Under the pieces are notes generated by a model. It was given only the letters and a program-made list of their open reading frames with translations. It had not been told where the DNA came from and made no database searches. Position numbers and translations under genes: made by a program. Shown one piece after another: positions 9,458 through 18,819 of a DNA stretch of 64,000 nt (positions are counted from its first letter, which is position 1; the number at the start of each line of letters is the position of its first letter). The DNA lies in contig NZ_BBLZ01000004.1 of assembly GCF_000971195.1 (NCBI RefSeq), positions 310,001-374,000 on the forward strand, written 5' to 3'. Source of the DNA: Demequina soli (GTDB taxonomy: Bacteria; Actinomycetota; Actinomycetes; Actinomycetales; Demequinaceae).

Positions 9458-10182
9458 TCGATACCCGGCTCTTCCAGGGACGATGCGCCACCCTCCCCGG
9501 CATCGTCCCCCCGCACCTCGGTCACCAGGTCGAGCACGGCCTGCACGGCCTCCTCGATGGTGAGGTCGGACGTGTCGAGGGTGTGGACGCCGTCCGCGGC
9601 GGTGTGGAACGACACGACGGTCGCGTCCTTCCTGTCCCGCCCGAGCACGGCCTCGCGCACGGTGGCGAGGTCGGCGCCCTCGCCGGCGCGGCGGGCGACG
9701 CGGATCTCCTCGTCGGCGGTCATGAGGATGCGCACGTCGGCGTCGGGGGCGATCACGGTGGTGATGTCGCGGCCCTCGGACACGATGCCGCGCCCCTCGG
9801 ACGAGCCTCCGGCGACCTCCGAAGCGATGATCTCACGCTGCCAGCGGCCCAGCGCGGCGCGCGCCTCGAGGTTGGTCGCGACCTTGGAGACGGTCAGCGC
9901 GACGGAGTCGGTGCGGATGAGCGAGGACACGTCCTCGTCCTCGAGCACCACGCGCGGGTTCCGCGGGTCGAGCACCAGGCGGACGTTCATGGTCTCGACC
10001 ATCGCCGTCACGTCGTCCTGGTTCGCCAGGTCGACGCCCTCGCGCATGCACCACAGGGTGGCGACGCGGTACGTGGCGCCGGTGTCGAAGTACGCGAGCC
10101 TGAGGCGGCGCGCGACCTCGCGGGCCACCGTGGACTTGCCGGTGCCCGCGGGCCCGTCGATCGCGATCGAGATTCCGGTCAT
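9454..10182 (-). CDS. cmk: Cytidylate kinase
   Basis: CMP/dCMP kinase phosphorylates (d)CMP with ATP. The 242-residue protein begins MTGISIAIDGPAGTGKST, containing the P-loop GPAGTGKS, followed by FDTGATYR and SEGRDITTVIAPDAD (GRDIGT region), all family landmarks. The start was set at 10182 because it overlaps the tyrA stop (ATGA) and places the P-loop at the N-terminus as expected; the frame stays open upstream but has no family sequence. The last ~25 residues are a Gly/Glu-rich tail absent from shorter homologues. Confidence 0.95.
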   Translation of the reverse strand: MTGISIAIDGPAGTGKSTVAREVARRLRLAYFDTGATYRVATLWCMREGVDLANQDDVTAMVETMNVRLVLDPRNPRVVLEDEDVSSLIRTDSVALTVSKVATNLEARAALGRWQREIIASEVAGGSSEGRGIVSEGRDITTVIAPDADVRILMTADEEIRVARRAGEGADLATVREAVLGRDRKDATVVSFHTAADGVHTLDTSDLTIEEAVQAVLDLVTEVRGDDAGEGGASSLEEPGIE

Positions 10183-11225
10183 GATGCAGCGATCTCCCAA
10201 CCGTGCCGTTCGAGCGCCGCGACGAGGGCCGCGGCGTGCGTGGGCAGCACGTAGAGCGTGGTGAGTCCCACCGGCTGCCGCGGCGAGTGCTCGATGGCGA
10301 TGTCCTCGACGTTGACGTCCTCCGCGGCGGTGTGCTGCAGCAGGCGCAGCAGCTGGCCGGGGGTGTCGGGCACGATGACGGTCACGGGCGTCCAGTCGCG
10401 CGTCGCGCCGCCGTGCTTGCCGGGGATGCGGGCGACCTCGAAGCGGCCGCGGTCGATGAGGTCGGTGAGGGCCTCGCCGATGTCGTCGGCCTCCCTCACC
10501 TCCTCGAGGTCCGCGATGATGTGGTCGAGGCTGTCGATGAGGTGCTTGCGGTTGAGGCGCGCGATGTCGGCCCACATGCCCGGCAGCGACGCCGCGATGC
10601 GGGTGACGTCGCGCAGCCCCTGGCCCGCGAGGGCGACGTCGTCGGCGTCGAGGATGCCCAGCGCCGCCGCGACGGCGGACGCCGCGACCTGCGGCGCATG
10701 CGAGACGCGAGCAACCGCCGCATCGTGCGCCGCCGCCTCCATGGTCACCACGTCGCACTGGAGGGCCTCGGGCACGAGCGCCACCGTCGCGATGGCCTCG
10801 GGTGTCGCCCCGTTGGGGCAGAGCACCCACGGGCGCGCCTTGAACAGGTCGCCCTGCGCGCCGAGCCCGCCGGAGACCTCGCGGCCGGCCATCGGGTGGG
10901 AGCCGACGTAGCGGGACGATGCGCCGGTCGCCTCGGCGGCGGCGGCGATGGGGGCCTTGACGCTCGCGACGTCGGTGACGACGGCGTCCGGGTAGCGCCC
11001 GAGCGCGGCCGCGACCACGGCCGCGGCGGCCGACGGCGGGACCGCGACGATGACGAGCTCGGGGGCGTCGCCGGTGGGGGTGCCGCCGGCGCCGATGGAG
11101 CGGGCGAGCCGCTCGGCCTCGGGGTCGTTGTCCTCGATGGTGACGGTCCAGCCCTCAGCGGCGAGGCCGATGCCGAGGCTGGCGCCGATCAGGCCGGCGC
11201 CGACGATGTGCGTGCGGGGTGCCAT
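10179..11225 (-). CDS. tyrA: Prephenate dehydrogenase with C-terminal ACT domain
   Basis: The 348-residue protein has an N-terminal NAD(P) motif (GAGLIGASLGIGL, residues 8-20), a central VGSHPMAGREVSG substrate motif, and the C-terminal helical domain of prephenate dehydrogenases. Residues from about 275 on (VTVIVPDTPGQLLRLLQ...) form an ACT domain, the likely site of feedback control by tyrosine. The reaction oxidatively decarboxylates prephenate to 4-hydroxyphenylpyruvate. It follows the chorismate mutase gene by 8 bp, so chorismate-to-prephenate and prephenate-to-hydroxyphenylpyruvate are encoded side by side. The ATG at 11225 gives the Rossmann motif its usual N-terminal position. Confidence 0.95.
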   Translation of the reverse strand: MAPRTHIVGAGLIGASLGIGLAAEGWTVTIEDNDPEAERLARSIGAGGTPTGDAPELVIVAVPPSAAAAVVAAALGRYPDAVVTDVASVKAPIAAAAEATGASSRYVGSHPMAGREVSGGLGAQGDLFKARPWVLCPNGATPEAIATVALVPEALQCDVVTMEAAAHDAAVARVSHAPQVAASAVAAALGILDADDVALAGQGLRDVTRIAASLPGMWADIARLNRKHLIDSLDHIIADLEEVREADDIGEALTDLIDRGRFEVARIPGKHGGATRDWTPVTVIVPDTPGQLLRLLQHTAAEDVNVEDIAIEHSPRQPVGLTTLYVLPTHAAALVAALERHGWEIAAS

Positions 11226-11233
11226 CGCGGCTC

Positions 11234-11596
11234 CTACTGGGCGAGGTCGCGGCGCAGGCTCACGGCGTCGCGGAGGTACACGTGCGAGATCTCGTCCCGC
11301 GGGCGGTCGAGGTGGGCGTGCATCATCACGCGCACGACGAGCGGCAGCGCCCCCGGCACGGCCATCTCCTGCGCGCACATGAGCGGGACGGCGCCGAAGC
11401 CGAGCGCGCGGGCCGCGGCGGCCGGGAAGTCGGCGTGGATGTCCGGGGTGCAGGTGAAGATGACCGAGATGAGGTCGTCGGTGGTGAGGGTGTTCTCCCG
11501 CATCAGCGCCTCGATCAGCTCGATGGTGCGCTCGTGCAGGTGGTCCTTCTCGTCGCGGTCCAGGGTGATGGCGCCACGGATCGCTCGGATCGTCAT
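11234..11596 (-). CDS. aroH: Chorismate mutase, AroH type
   Basis: A 120-residue protein from ATG 11596: MTIRAIRGAITLDRD, then TPDIHADFPA, CAQEM, RVMMH and HVYLRDAVSLRRDL. These match the trimeric pseudo-alpha/beta-barrel AroH family, with the active-site Arg, Glu and Tyr in the expected places. It converts chorismate to prephenate for Phe and Tyr synthesis. An ATG three codons upstream (11605) overlaps the putative -10 box; the second ATG sits 7 nt after TACGAT and matches the usual N-terminus of the family, so it was chosen. Confidence 0.93.
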   Translation of the reverse strand: MTIRAIRGAITLDRDEKDHLHERTIELIEALMRENTLTTDDLISVIFTCTPDIHADFPAAAARALGFGAVPLMCAQEMAVPGALPLVVRVMMHAHLDRPRDEISHVYLRDAVSLRRDLAQ

Positions 11597-11603
11597 GGCG
11601 TCC

Positions 11604-11609
11604 ATCGTA
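11604..11609 (-). promoter_or_regulatory. -10 box (TACGAT) for leaderless aroH
   Basis: On the minus strand TACGAT ends 7 nt before the ATG at 11596. This suggests an internal promoter that can drive aroH-tyrA-cmk-plsC-der apart from the upstream genes, in the 48-bp gap after rluB. Confidence 0.5.
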
Positions 11610-11644
11610 TCGGCTGGCAGGGTGCCCGCCTGGCGCCCTGGGGG

Positions 11645-12394
11645 CTACAGCCCGGCGGCATCCATGAGCTTGCCGACCTCGGACGGCGACAGCTCGCGGA
11701 TCTCCCCCGGCGCCATGGTGCCCAGGCGGATGGGACCGAACTGGGTGCGCACGAGCTCGAGCACCGGGTGGCCCACCTTGTCGAGCATGCGGCGGACGAT
11801 GCGGTTGCGGCCCTCGTGCAGCTCCACCTGGACGAGCGACGAGTCGCCCTGGACGTCGAGGATGGTGCACGCGGTCGCACGGACCGGGCCGTCGTCGAGC
11901 TCGACGCCCTGCTTGAGCAGCGTCGGCAGGTTCTTCGACACGCGGCCCTTGACCTTCGCGACGTAGACCTTCGACACGCCGTGGGTGGGGTGCGCGAGGC
12001 GGTTCGCGAGCTCGCCGTCGTTGGTGAGGATGAGCAGGCCCGTGGTCTCCGCGTCGAGGCGGCCCACGTGGAACAGCCGCTCGGGGTAGCGCGCCACGAA
12101 CGTGTCGAGCGCGGGCCGTCCCTGCGGGTCGGACATGGTGCTCACCACGCCGAACGGCTTGTTGAGGACCACCGTGAGGTGGCTCGAGTCGACCATGATG
12201 CGGTTGCCGTCGACCTCGATCGCGACGGACTCGGGGTCCACGCGGACGCCGAGCTGGTCGACGACCTCGCCGTTGACCTTCACCCGCCCGGCCTCGATGA
12301 GGTCCTCGCACTTGCGCCGCGAGCCGACGCCCGCCGAGGCGAGCACCTTCTGCAGGCGGATGCCCTCGGGGCGGTGGATCTCCAGCTCGGCCAT
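11645..12394 (-). CDS. rluB: 23S rRNA pseudouridine synthase, RsuA/RluB family
   Basis: The 249-residue protein has an N-terminal S4-like RNA-binding domain (LQKVLASAGVGSRRKCEDLI, residues 14-33) and a pseudouridine synthase domain with the catalytic-Asp motif GRLDAETTGLLILTNDG and the C-terminal EGRNRIVRRM motif. RluB isomerises a uridine in domain V of 23S rRNA (U2605 in E. coli). Position downstream of scpA-scpB is conserved across actinobacteria and Firmicutes, which supports the assignment. The ATG shares one base with the scpB stop. RsuA or RluE specificity is possible but less likely given the context. Confidence 0.92.
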   Translation of the reverse strand: MAELEIHRPEGIRLQKVLASAGVGSRRKCEDLIEAGRVKVNGEVVDQLGVRVDPESVAIEVDGNRIMVDSSHLTVVLNKPFGVVSTMSDPQGRPALDTFVARYPERLFHVGRLDAETTGLLILTNDGELANRLAHPTHGVSKVYVAKVKGRVSKNLPTLLKQGVELDDGPVRATACTILDVQGDSSLVQVELHEGRNRIVRRMLDKVGHPVLELVRTQFGPIRLGTMAPGEIRELSPSEVGKLMDAAGL

Positions 12395-12939
12395 CAGCGA
12401 CCCTCTCCATCGATGTCGGCGAGGTCGGGCAGGTACGGCGCGAGCGGCGGGAGGTCGTCCAGCGTGGACATCCCCATCCGCTCGAGGAACTCCGTCGACG
12501 TGCCGTACTGCACGGCACCGCCGCTCTCCCCCACCTCGGTGACGAGCCCGCGCGCGGCGAGCGTCTTCATGACGGAGTCGACGTTGACCCCACGGATCTG
12601 CGACACCTGGCCGCGCGTGACCGGCTGGCGGTACGCGACCACGGCGAGCGTCTCGAGCGCGGCCTGCGACAGGCGCGCCGACTGGCCGTCCACGATGAAC
12701 CGCCCGACCACATCGGCGTACAGGCGCGACGAGTAGATGCGCCACCCGCCGTCGACCTCGCGCAGCTCGAAGCCGCGGGGCGCGTCGGGGTCGGCGTACT
12801 CGTCGCGCAGCGCCTCGAGGGCAGCCTGGACGTCGGCGACGGGCAGCTCGATCGCGGCGGCGAGCTCGGCGGCGGGCACCGGCTCGTCGACGACCATGAG
12901 CACGGCCTCGAGCGCGCCGCGCAGCTCCATGACGTTCAC
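12394..12939 (-). CDS. scpB: Segregation and condensation protein B
   Basis: A 181-residue winged-helix protein that binds ScpA and SMC to form the bacterial condensin. Family motifs include LxAVLMVxDEPV near the start, GFELREVDGGWRIYS, and LSQAALETLAVVAYRQPVTR followed by IRGVNVDSV. A GTG start at 12939 is proposed because GTGA overlaps the scpA stop by 4 bp and the second codon block (NVMELRG) matches the family start; ATG 12930 is a 3-residue shorter option. smc itself is not in the window. Confidence 0.94.
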   Translation of the reverse strand: MNVMELRGALEAVLMVVDEPVPAAELAAAIELPVADVQAALEALRDEYADPDAPRGFELREVDGGWRIYSSRLYADVVGRFIVDGQSARLSQAALETLAVVAYRQPVTRGQVSQIRGVNVDSVMKTLAARGLVTEVGESGGAVQYGTSTEFLERMGMSTLDDLPPLAPYLPDLADIDGEGR

Positions 12940-13796
12940 TGCCCCTCCTCGTCTCGCACCACGGTCAGGCCCGCGGCCTCGGAGGCGACGCCCATCGCAT
13001 CGTCCTCGTCGAACTCCGCCGACACCTCGACGGCGGACTCGCCGCCGGTCCAGCGGACCGTCAGCTCGCCGAGGGAGCGTACCTGATCGAACGCGACCAC
13101 GGCCTCGCGGAACAGCTCGAGCAGCGCGAGGAAGCGCGCGACCACGACGGCGGTGCTGCCGGCGTCCCGCGTGAGCGAGCGGAAGGACACCGAGCCCTCG
13201 CGCTGCAGGCGATTCGTGATGACCGCGGCCTGCTCGCGCACGCTCACCGCGGGCGCGTGCAGGTGGGACAGGCTCACCGTGGGCGCCGACCTGGGCTCCA
13301 GGGCGTGCGCCGCGAGCTGCGCGAGCAGCTCGGGGGTCGCGGTCCACACGAGCTCCGGCAGCAGCATCGCGAACTGGGGCTCGAGCGCGACGTCGCGGGG
13401 CACGCGCCGGGGTGCCGCGAGCATCGTCCCGAAGGCGCCCGCCGCCTGCTTGAAGGCGCGGTACTGGAGCAGACGGGCGAACAGCAGGTCGCGCGCCTCG
13501 AGCAGCTCGAGGTCCTCCGCATCGTCGACCTCGCCCTGCGGCAGCAGGCGCGCGGCCTTGAGATCGAGCAGGGTCGCGGCGACCACCAGGAACTCGGAGG
13601 CCTGCGACAGGTCCCAGTCCCCCTCGCGCGCGGCGAGCACGCCGAGGAACTCGTCCGTGACCTGCGCGAGCGCGACCTCGGTGATCTCGAGCTGATGCTT
13701 CGAGATGAGGCTGAGCAGCAGGTCGAACGGCCCCTCGAAGTTGTCGAGGTGGACCTCGAAGCCCTTGGCGGGCTCGGTCGCGACCTCGGCCGTCAC
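12936..13796 (-). CDS. scpA: Segregation and condensation protein A (kleisin)
   Basis: This 286-residue kleisin bridges the SMC heads. It begins with the diagnostic FEVHLDNFEGPFDLLLSLI and KHQLEITEVALAQVTDEFL, continues with EFLVVAATLLDLKAARLLP, and ends with the winged-helix part FLALLELFREAVVAFDQ. It starts 1 bp from the stop of parA and overlaps scpB by 4 bp, forming a chromosome-segregation unit parA-scpA-scpB. An acidic tail (EFDEDDAMG) follows the winged helix. Confidence 0.95.
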   Translation of the reverse strand: MTAEVATEPAKGFEVHLDNFEGPFDLLLSLISKHQLEITEVALAQVTDEFLGVLAAREGDWDLSQASEFLVVAATLLDLKAARLLPQGEVDDAEDLELLEARDLLFARLLQYRAFKQAAGAFGTMLAAPRRVPRDVALEPQFAMLLPELVWTATPELLAQLAAHALEPRSAPTVSLSHLHAPAVSVREQAAVITNRLQREGSVSFRSLTRDAGSTAVVVARFLALLELFREAVVAFDQVRSLGELTVRWTGGESAVEVSAEFDEDDAMGVASEAAGLTVVRDEEGQ

Positions 13797-13797
13797 G

Positions 13798-14613
13798 CTA
13801 GGCGGCGACCCCGCGCGCCACGAGCTCGCGGGCGAGCTGACGGTAGGCCTCGGCGCCCGCGTGCGACGGGGCGAACGAGGTGATGGGCTCGGCGGCGACG
13901 GTGGCGTCGGGGAACTTCACCGTGCGGTGGATCATCGTGTCGGTGACCCGGTCCCCGAACGCGTCGCGCACGCGCTCGACGACCTCCTGGGCGTGCAGCG
14001 TGCGGCCGTCGTACAGCGTCGGGACGATCGCGTCGATGGTGAGGCGCGTGTTGAGGCGGTCCTGGACCTTGCCGATCGTGTCGACCAGCAGCTTGACGCC
14101 GCGCATCGCGAAGTACTCCGCGGCCAGCGGGATCACGACGCCGTGCGCGGCGACGAGGGCGTTGACGGTGAGGAGGCCGAGCGACGGCTGGCAGTCGATG
14201 AGGACCGCGTCGTAGTCGTCGAGCACGGGGCGCAGCGCGCGCGCGAGGGCGCTCTCGCGGGCGACCTCGCCGACGAGCTGCACCTCGGCGGCGGACAGGT
14301 CGATGTTCGCGGGCAGCAGGTCGAGGCCCGGCACCTTGGTCTCCAGGATGACGTCGCGCGTCGCGACGCCCGTCTCCATCAGGAGGTTGTAGACGGTGTT
14401 GTCGAGGCCGTCCGCGTTGATGCCGAGGGCGGCCGACGCGGCGCCCTGCGGGTCGAAGTCGATGAGGAGCACCCGGCGGCCGTACTCGGCGAGGGCCGCG
14501 GCGAGGTTGACCGACGTGGTGGTCTTGCCCACCCCGCCCTTCTGGTTGCACAGCGCGACGACGCGCGCGGGACCGTGGCTGGGAAGGGGTTCGGGTGCAG
14601 GGAAGTCGGACAC
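13798..14613 (-). CDS. ParA/Soj-family ATPase
   Basis: A 271-residue Walker-type ATPase with the deviant Walker A motif KGGVGKTT (residues 26-33), LIDFDPQG (A' motif) and VLIDCQPSLG (Walker B). The family powers DNA or protein-cargo positioning. This copy sits beside xerD and scpAB rather than beside parB and the origin, a conserved second parA-like location in actinobacteria, so it may not be the main chromosome-partition ParA. No parB is nearby. The GTG start lies 6 nt after a TAAGGT box. A 14-residue Pro-rich leader precedes the fold. Confidence 0.9.
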   Translation of the reverse strand: MSDFPAPEPLPSHGPARVVALCNQKGGVGKTTTSVNLAAALAEYGRRVLLIDFDPQGAASAALGINADGLDNTVYNLLMETGVATRDVILETKVPGLDLLPANIDLSAAEVQLVGEVARESALARALRPVLDDYDAVLIDCQPSLGLLTVNALVAAHGVVIPLAAEYFAMRGVKLLVDTIGKVQDRLNTRLTIDAIVPTLYDGRTLHAQEVVERVRDAFGDRVTDTMIHRTVKFPDATVAAEPITSFAPSHAGAEAYRQLARELVARGVAA

Positions 14614-14619
14614 GCGCCA

Positions 14620-14625
14620 ACCTTA
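14620..14625 (-). promoter_or_regulatory. -10 box (TAAGGT) for leaderless parA-scpA-scpB
   Basis: On the minus strand TAAGGT ends 6 nt before the GTG at 14613, within the 32-bp gap between xerD and the parA-like gene. This suggests that the segregation genes have their own promoter. Confidence 0.5.
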
Positions 14626-14645
14626 CCGCCTGGTGACCAGGCCCC

Positions 14646-15563
14646 TCAGCGGGCGCGCGGGTGCGTCGCGGCGTACACCTCGCGCAGCGTGTCACGGGTC
14701 ACGAGCGTGTAGATCTGGGTGGTCGTGACGGACGCGTGCCCCAGCAGCTCCTGCACCACGCGGACGTCCGCGCCGCCGTTGAGCAGGTGCGTCGCGAACG
14801 AGTGGCGCAGCGTGTGCGGCGAGACTTCCTCGACGCCCGCGCGCTCCGCCGCGGCCCGCAGGATGGTCCACGCGGACTGCCGCGACAGGCGCCCGCCGCG
14901 CGCGTTGAGGAACAGCGCCGGGGTGCCCTTGCCGGCATGCGCGAGCGGCGCGCGGGCGCGCACCAGGTACGCCTCGAGCGCCCCCACCGCGTACCCCCCG
15001 ACGGGGACGATGCGCTCCTTGCGACCCTTGCCGCGCAGGAGCACCGCCTCCTCGCCCGGGGCGAGCTCCACATCGTCCACGTCGAGGCCCACGGCCTCGG
15101 AGATGCGCGCGCCGGTGGCGTACACGAGCTCCAGGAGGGCGCGGTCGCGCAGCGGCGCCGCGCCGTCGCCCAGGCCCGCCTGCGCGAGGATCCGGTCGAC
15201 CTCGTCGGTGCTGATCGCCTTGGGCAGGCGCTTGGGGATGGCGCGCGGCTTGACCTGCGCGGACGGGTCGCCCTCGGTCCAGCCCTCGAGCACGGCGAAG
15301 CGGTGCCACCCGCGGATGGCGACCACCGTGCGGGAGGCCGATGCGGGGGCCAGGGCGCGCCCGCCGTCCTCCCCCGTGCTCACCCCCTGGGCGAACGCGG
15401 CGACCTCCTCGCGGGTGACGTCCTTGAGGTCGTCGAGGCCGCGGGTGGCGAGGAAGGTCGCGTAGCGGTCAAGGTCGCGGCGGTACGCCGCGACGGTGTT
15501 CGGGCTCAGGCCGCGCTCGACGGCGACGTGCGCGAGGTACGCGTCACGCTGCCGCTCGAGCAT
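14646..15563 (-). CDS. xerD: Site-specific tyrosine recombinase XerD
   Basis: The 305-residue protein has the SAM-like N-terminal DNA-binding domain (RGLSPNTVAAYRRDL) and the tyrosine recombinase catalytic domain. Catalytic residues visible in order are Arg in TGARISEAVGLD, Lys in RGKGRKER, HTLRH (His-x-x-Arg), His in LLGHASVTTTQIY, and the nucleophilic Tyr in IYT. XerD acts with XerC at dif to resolve chromosome dimers. Location between ctaB and parA-scpAB is the usual actinobacterial xerD context and argues against an integron- or phage-type integrase. It starts 3 bp after the ctaB stop. Confidence 0.94.
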   Translation of the reverse strand: MLERQRDAYLAHVAVERGLSPNTVAAYRRDLDRYATFLATRGLDDLKDVTREEVAAFAQGVSTGEDGGRALAPASASRTVVAIRGWHRFAVLEGWTEGDPSAQVKPRAIPKRLPKAISTDEVDRILAQAGLGDGAAPLRDRALLELVYATGARISEAVGLDVDDVELAPGEEAVLLRGKGRKERIVPVGGYAVGALEAYLVRARAPLAHAGKGTPALFLNARGGRLSRQSAWTILRAAAERAGVEEVSPHTLRHSFATHLLNGGADVRVVQELLGHASVTTTQIYTLVTRDTLREVYAATHPRAR

Positions 15564-15566
15564 CGG

Positions 15567-16520
15567 TCAGCGGACCGACAGGACGTCGGTGAGGAAGGGG
15601 TCCACCATCACGGCGGCGAACACGATCGACAGGTACGTGATCGAGTCGTGGAAGAGGCGCATCTCGCGCAGCTTCGCCTCGCCCGCCTTGGAGCGGCGGT
15701 AGAGGCGGATGCAGCCGGCCAGGAACCACGCGCCGGTCACGGCGGCGACGCCGAGGTACACCCAGGTCATGTTCGCGACCCACGCGAGCGCGAGGCTGGT
15801 CGCCACCATCGCGGCCGCATACCCGACCATCTCGACGGCGACCTTGCGCACGGGCGCGACCACCGGGAGCATCGGCACGCGGGCCTGCTCGTAGTCGCCC
15901 TTGAACTTCATCGACAGCGGCCAGTAGTGCGGCGGCGTCCAGAAGAAGATGATGAGGAACAGCAGCACGGGGGTCCACGCGAGCGAGTGCGTGACGGCCG
16001 CCCAGCCGATGAGCACGGGCATGCAGCCCGCCATACCGCCCCACACGATGTTCTGCGCGGTGCGGCGCTTGAGGATCATCGTGTAGACGACGGCGTAGCC
16101 GACGATCGCGACCACGTTGAGCGCGGCGGCGAGCCACGAGCCCACCACCAGCCAGAACCACAGCGTCGACACGATCGACAGCACCCACGCGAAGATGAGC
16201 GCGCCGCGCGGGGAGGCGGCGCCGGTGACGAGCGGGCGCTTGCGGGTGCGCTTCATGACGGCGTCGATGTCGCGGTCGAGGTAGCTGTTGAAGACCTGGG
16301 CGCCTCCCGCGGACAGCGCGCCGCCGACCAGCGTCCCCAGGAGCAGGCCGAACGAGGGCCAGCCGTCGGCCGCGAGGACCATGGTGGGGATGGTGGTGAC
16401 GAGCAGCAGCTCGATGATGCGGGGCTTGGTCAGCGCGACGTACGCGGCGACGACGGACACCACTCGGCGGGGAGCCGCGACGGGCACGGCGGCATGAGCC
16501 TCGGAGGTGGCGGTCGGCAT
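15567..16520 (-). CDS. ctaB: Protoheme IX farnesyltransferase (heme O synthase)
   Basis: A 317-residue UbiA-family integral membrane prenyltransferase with about nine hydrophobic helices. The first Asp-rich motif is [20 protein letters not shown], which binds Mg-diphosphate of farnesyl-PP, followed by [17 protein letters not shown], typical of the heme O branch. It converts heme B to heme O for cytochrome c oxidase. It is divergent from tkt, the common arrangement in actinobacteria, where heme A synthase usually lies nearby (not seen here). The ATG at 16520 lies 7 nt after TACACT. Confidence 0.95.
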   Translation of the reverse strand: MPTATSEAHAAVPVAAPRRVVSVVAAYVALTKPRIIELLLVTTIPTMVLAADGWPSFGLLLGTLVGGALSAGGAQVFNSYLDRDIDAVMKRTRKRPLVTGAASPRGALIFAWVLSIVSTLWFWLVVGSWLAAALNVVAIVGYAVVYTMILKRRTAQNIVWGGMAGCMPVLIGWAAVTHSLAWTPVLLFLIIFFWTPPHYWPLSMKFKGDYEQARVPMLPVVAPVRKVAVEMVGYAAAMVATSLALAWVANMTWVYLGVAAVTGAWFLAGCIRLYRRSKAGEAKLREMRLFHDSITYLSIVFAAVMVDPFLTDVLSVR

Positions 16521-16527
16521 GCGGACA

Positions 16528-16533
16528 AGTGTA
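16528..16533 (-). promoter_or_regulatory. -10 box (TACACT) for leaderless ctaB
   Basis: TACACT on the minus strand ends 7 nt before the ATG at 16520. It is probably the promoter of the ctaB-xerD pair. Confidence 0.55.
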
Positions 16534-16561
16534 GCCGCGCGGTACGGGACCAGGGTCCGTG

Positions 16562-16594
16562 GCGGGCACGTCTCACCGCGTGAGATGTGCCCGC
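16562..16594. repeat. 33-bp near-perfect palindrome in the ctaB/tkt divergent region
   Basis: GCGGGCACGTCTCAC (16562-16576), a 3-nt centre, and GTGAGATGTGCCCGC (16580-16594) pair with one mismatch. It lies about 28 bp upstream of the ctaB -10 box and about 40 bp upstream of a TAGGCT element (16636-16641) that may serve tkt. It could be an operator for both promoters or a hairpin element. No known regulator motif is recognised. Confidence 0.65.
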
Positions 16595-16676
16595 TCCCAG
16601 CAATGTGAACGTCCTACAAGCGGGATTCGCCCCGGTAGGCTGACCCCGTATCCGCTACCTGTCGAGGGAGACACCT

Positions 16677-18740
16677 GTGACCATCAACTGGACCGACGTC
16701 GACCGCCGCGCGGTCGACACCCTGCGCGTGCTCGCCGCCGACGCCGTCGAGAAGGTCGGCAACGGCCACCCCGGCACCGCGATCTCGCTGGCGCCCGCCG
16801 CGTACCTGCTCTTCCAGAACGTGATGCGCCACGACCCGTCGGACTCGCACTGGCTCGGCCGCGACCGCTTCGTGCTGTCCGCGGGCCACTCGTCGCTGAC
16901 GCTGTACCTGCAGCTGTTCGCGTCGGGCTACGACCTCACGCTCGACGACCTCAAGGCGCTGCGCACCGAGAACTCGCGCACTCCCGGCCACCCCGAGTAC
17001 GGCCACACCGACGGCGTCGAGATCACCACCGGCCCCCTGGGCACCGGCATCGCGTCCTCCGTGGGCATGGCGATGGCCGCGCGCCGTGAGCGCGGCCTGC
17101 TCGACCCCGACGCCGCCCCGGGCGCCTCGCCGTTCGACCACTTCGTCTACGTGATCGCCGGCGACGGCGACCTGCAGGAGGGCGTGTCCCACGAGGCGAG
17201 CGCGCTCGCCGGCACGCAGGAGCTCGGCAACCTCATCGTCATCTGGGACGACAACCGCATCTCGATCGAGCACGAGACCGACATCTCCTTCACCGAGGAC
17301 GTCGCCAAGCGCTACGAGGCGTACGGCTGGCACACCCAGCACGTGTCCTGGATCACCGAGGACGGCTACCAGGAGGACCCCGAGGCGCTCTACGACGCGA
17401 TCCGCGCCGCGCAGGCCGAGACCTCGAAGCCCTCCTTCATCCGCCTCTCCACCATCATCGGCTGGCCGTCGCCCACCAAGCAGAACTCGGGCGGCGTGCA
17501 CGGCTCGGCGCTCGGCGCCGCCGAGGTCGCGGGCCTCAAGGAGGTCCTCGGCTTCGACCCCGAGCAGTCCTTCGCCGTCGAGCCCGAGGTGCTCGCCCAC
17601 ACGCTCGAGGTCAAGGACCGCGGCCAGGCCGCGCACTCCGAGTGGAACGCGCAGTTCTCCCGGTGGGAGGCCGAGAACCCCGAGCGCGCCGCGCTGCTCG
17701 CCCGCCTCGTCAAGCGCGAGCTGCCCGAGGGCTGGGAGGACGCGCTCCCGACGTTCGAGGTCGGCGGCTCCGTCGCGACCCGCTCGGCGTCCGGCAAGGT
17801 CCTCACCGCCCTCGCCCCCGTGCTGCCCGAGCTGTGGGGCGGCTCGGCCGACCTCGCCGGCTCCAACAACACCACGATGGACGGCGAGCCGTCGTTCCTC
17901 CCGCCGAGCCGCGCCACCCACTCGTGGCCGAACGCCGACTGGTACGGCCGCACGCTGCACTTCGGCATCCGCGAGTTCGGCATGGGCACCATCCTCAACG
18001 GCATCACGCTGCACGGCCTGACCCGCGTCTACGGCGGCACCTTCCTGGTGTTCTCCGACTACATGCGCGCCTCGGTGCGCCTCGCCGCGCTCATGCGCAT
18101 CCCCACCACGTTCGTGTGGACGCACGACTCGGTGGGCCTGGGCGAGGACGGCCCGACGCACCAGCCGATCGAGCACGTCGCCACGCTGCGCGCGATCCCC
18201 GGTCTCGACGTCATCCGCCCCGCGGACGCCAACGAGACCGCCTTCGCGTGGAAGTCGATCCTCGAGACCACCGACCGCCCGTCCGCGATCATCCTCACCC
18301 GCCAGAACGTCCCCACCCTCGAGGGCACCTCGGCGGAGGGCGTCGCGAAGGGCGCGTACGTGATCGCCGGTGCCGACGAGGACGCCGACGTCGTGATCCT
18401 CGCGACCGGCTCCGAGGTCTCCGTCGCCGTCGAGGCGCGCTCGCTGCTCGCCGCCGAGGGCGTCAAGGCCCGCGTCGTGTCGATGCCGTCGCGCGAGCGC
18501 TTCGAGCGTCAGGACGCCGAGTACCGCGAGTCGGTGCTCCCCGCCGCCCTCAAGGCGCGCGTGTCCGTCGAGGCGGGCTCCCCGCTCGGCTGGCGCGAGC
18601 TGGTCGGCGACGCCGGCCGCATCGTCGGCGTCGACCACTTCGGCGAGTCCGCCTCGGGCGGGCTGCTGCTCAAGAAGTACGGCTTCACCGCGGAGAACGT
18701 GGCCGCGCAGGCGCGCGAGTCCATCGCCGCCGCCGGCTGA
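16677..18740 (+). CDS. tkt: Transketolase
   Basis: Transketolase moves two-carbon ketol units between sugar phosphates with thiamine diphosphate. The 687-residue length is normal. Visible landmarks are [11 protein letters not shown], the ThDP motif [14 protein letters not shown] with the downstream Asn of [17 protein letters not shown], the pyrimidine-domain ADLAGSNNT and IREFGMG, and [17 protein letters not shown]. The GTG start at 16677 has GAGGGAG about 6 nt upstream, so this gene has a leader and a ribosome binding site. It is followed by zwf-opcA-pgl, but transaldolase, usually next, is absent from the gap. Confidence 0.97.
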   Translation: MTINWTDVDRRAVDTLRVLAADAVEKVGNGHPGTAISLAPAAYLLFQNVMRHDPSDSHWLGRDRFVLSAGHSSLTLYLQLFASGYDLTLDDLKALRTENSRTPGHPEYGHTDGVEITTGPLGTGIASSVGMAMAARRERGLLDPDAAPGASPFDHFVYVIAGDGDLQEGVSHEASALAGTQELGNLIVIWDDNRISIEHETDISFTEDVAKRYEAYGWHTQHVSWITEDGYQEDPEALYDAIRAAQAETSKPSFIRLSTIIGWPSPTKQNSGGVHGSALGAAEVAGLKEVLGFDPEQSFAVEPEVLAHTLEVKDRGQAAHSEWNAQFSRWEAENPERAALLARLVKRELPEGWEDALPTFEVGGSVATRSASGKVLTALAPVLPELWGGSADLAGSNNTTMDGEPSFLPPSRATHSWPNADWYGRTLHFGIREFGMGTILNGITLHGLTRVYGGTFLVFSDYMRASVRLAALMRIPTTFVWTHDSVGLGEDGPTHQPIEHVATLRAIPGLDVIRPADANETAFAWKSILETTDRPSAIILTRQNVPTLEGTSAEGVAKGAYVIAGADEDADVVILATGSEVSVAVEARSLLAAEGVKARVVSMPSRERFERQDAEYRESVLPAALKARVSVEAGSPLGWRELVGDAGRIVGVDHFGESASGGLLLKKYGFTAENVAAQARESIAAAG

Positions 18741-18755
18741 CGCGCCGCACCCCGG

Positions 18756-18787
18756 GGAGGCCTCGCATCGGACGATGCGGGGCCTCC
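18756..18787 (+). terminator. Hairpin terminator after tkt
   Basis: A 14-bp stem (GGAGGCCTCGCATC with GATGCGGGGCCTCC, one G-T pair) closes a 4-nt loop 16 bp after the tkt stop. There is no U-tract, as is common in high-G+C actinobacteria. The structure embeds one copy of the GGACGATGCG 10-mer. Confidence 0.75.
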
Positions 18788-18819
18788 TTCGCGTCTCGCC
18801 CCGCCTCGCGCCGCCACCC

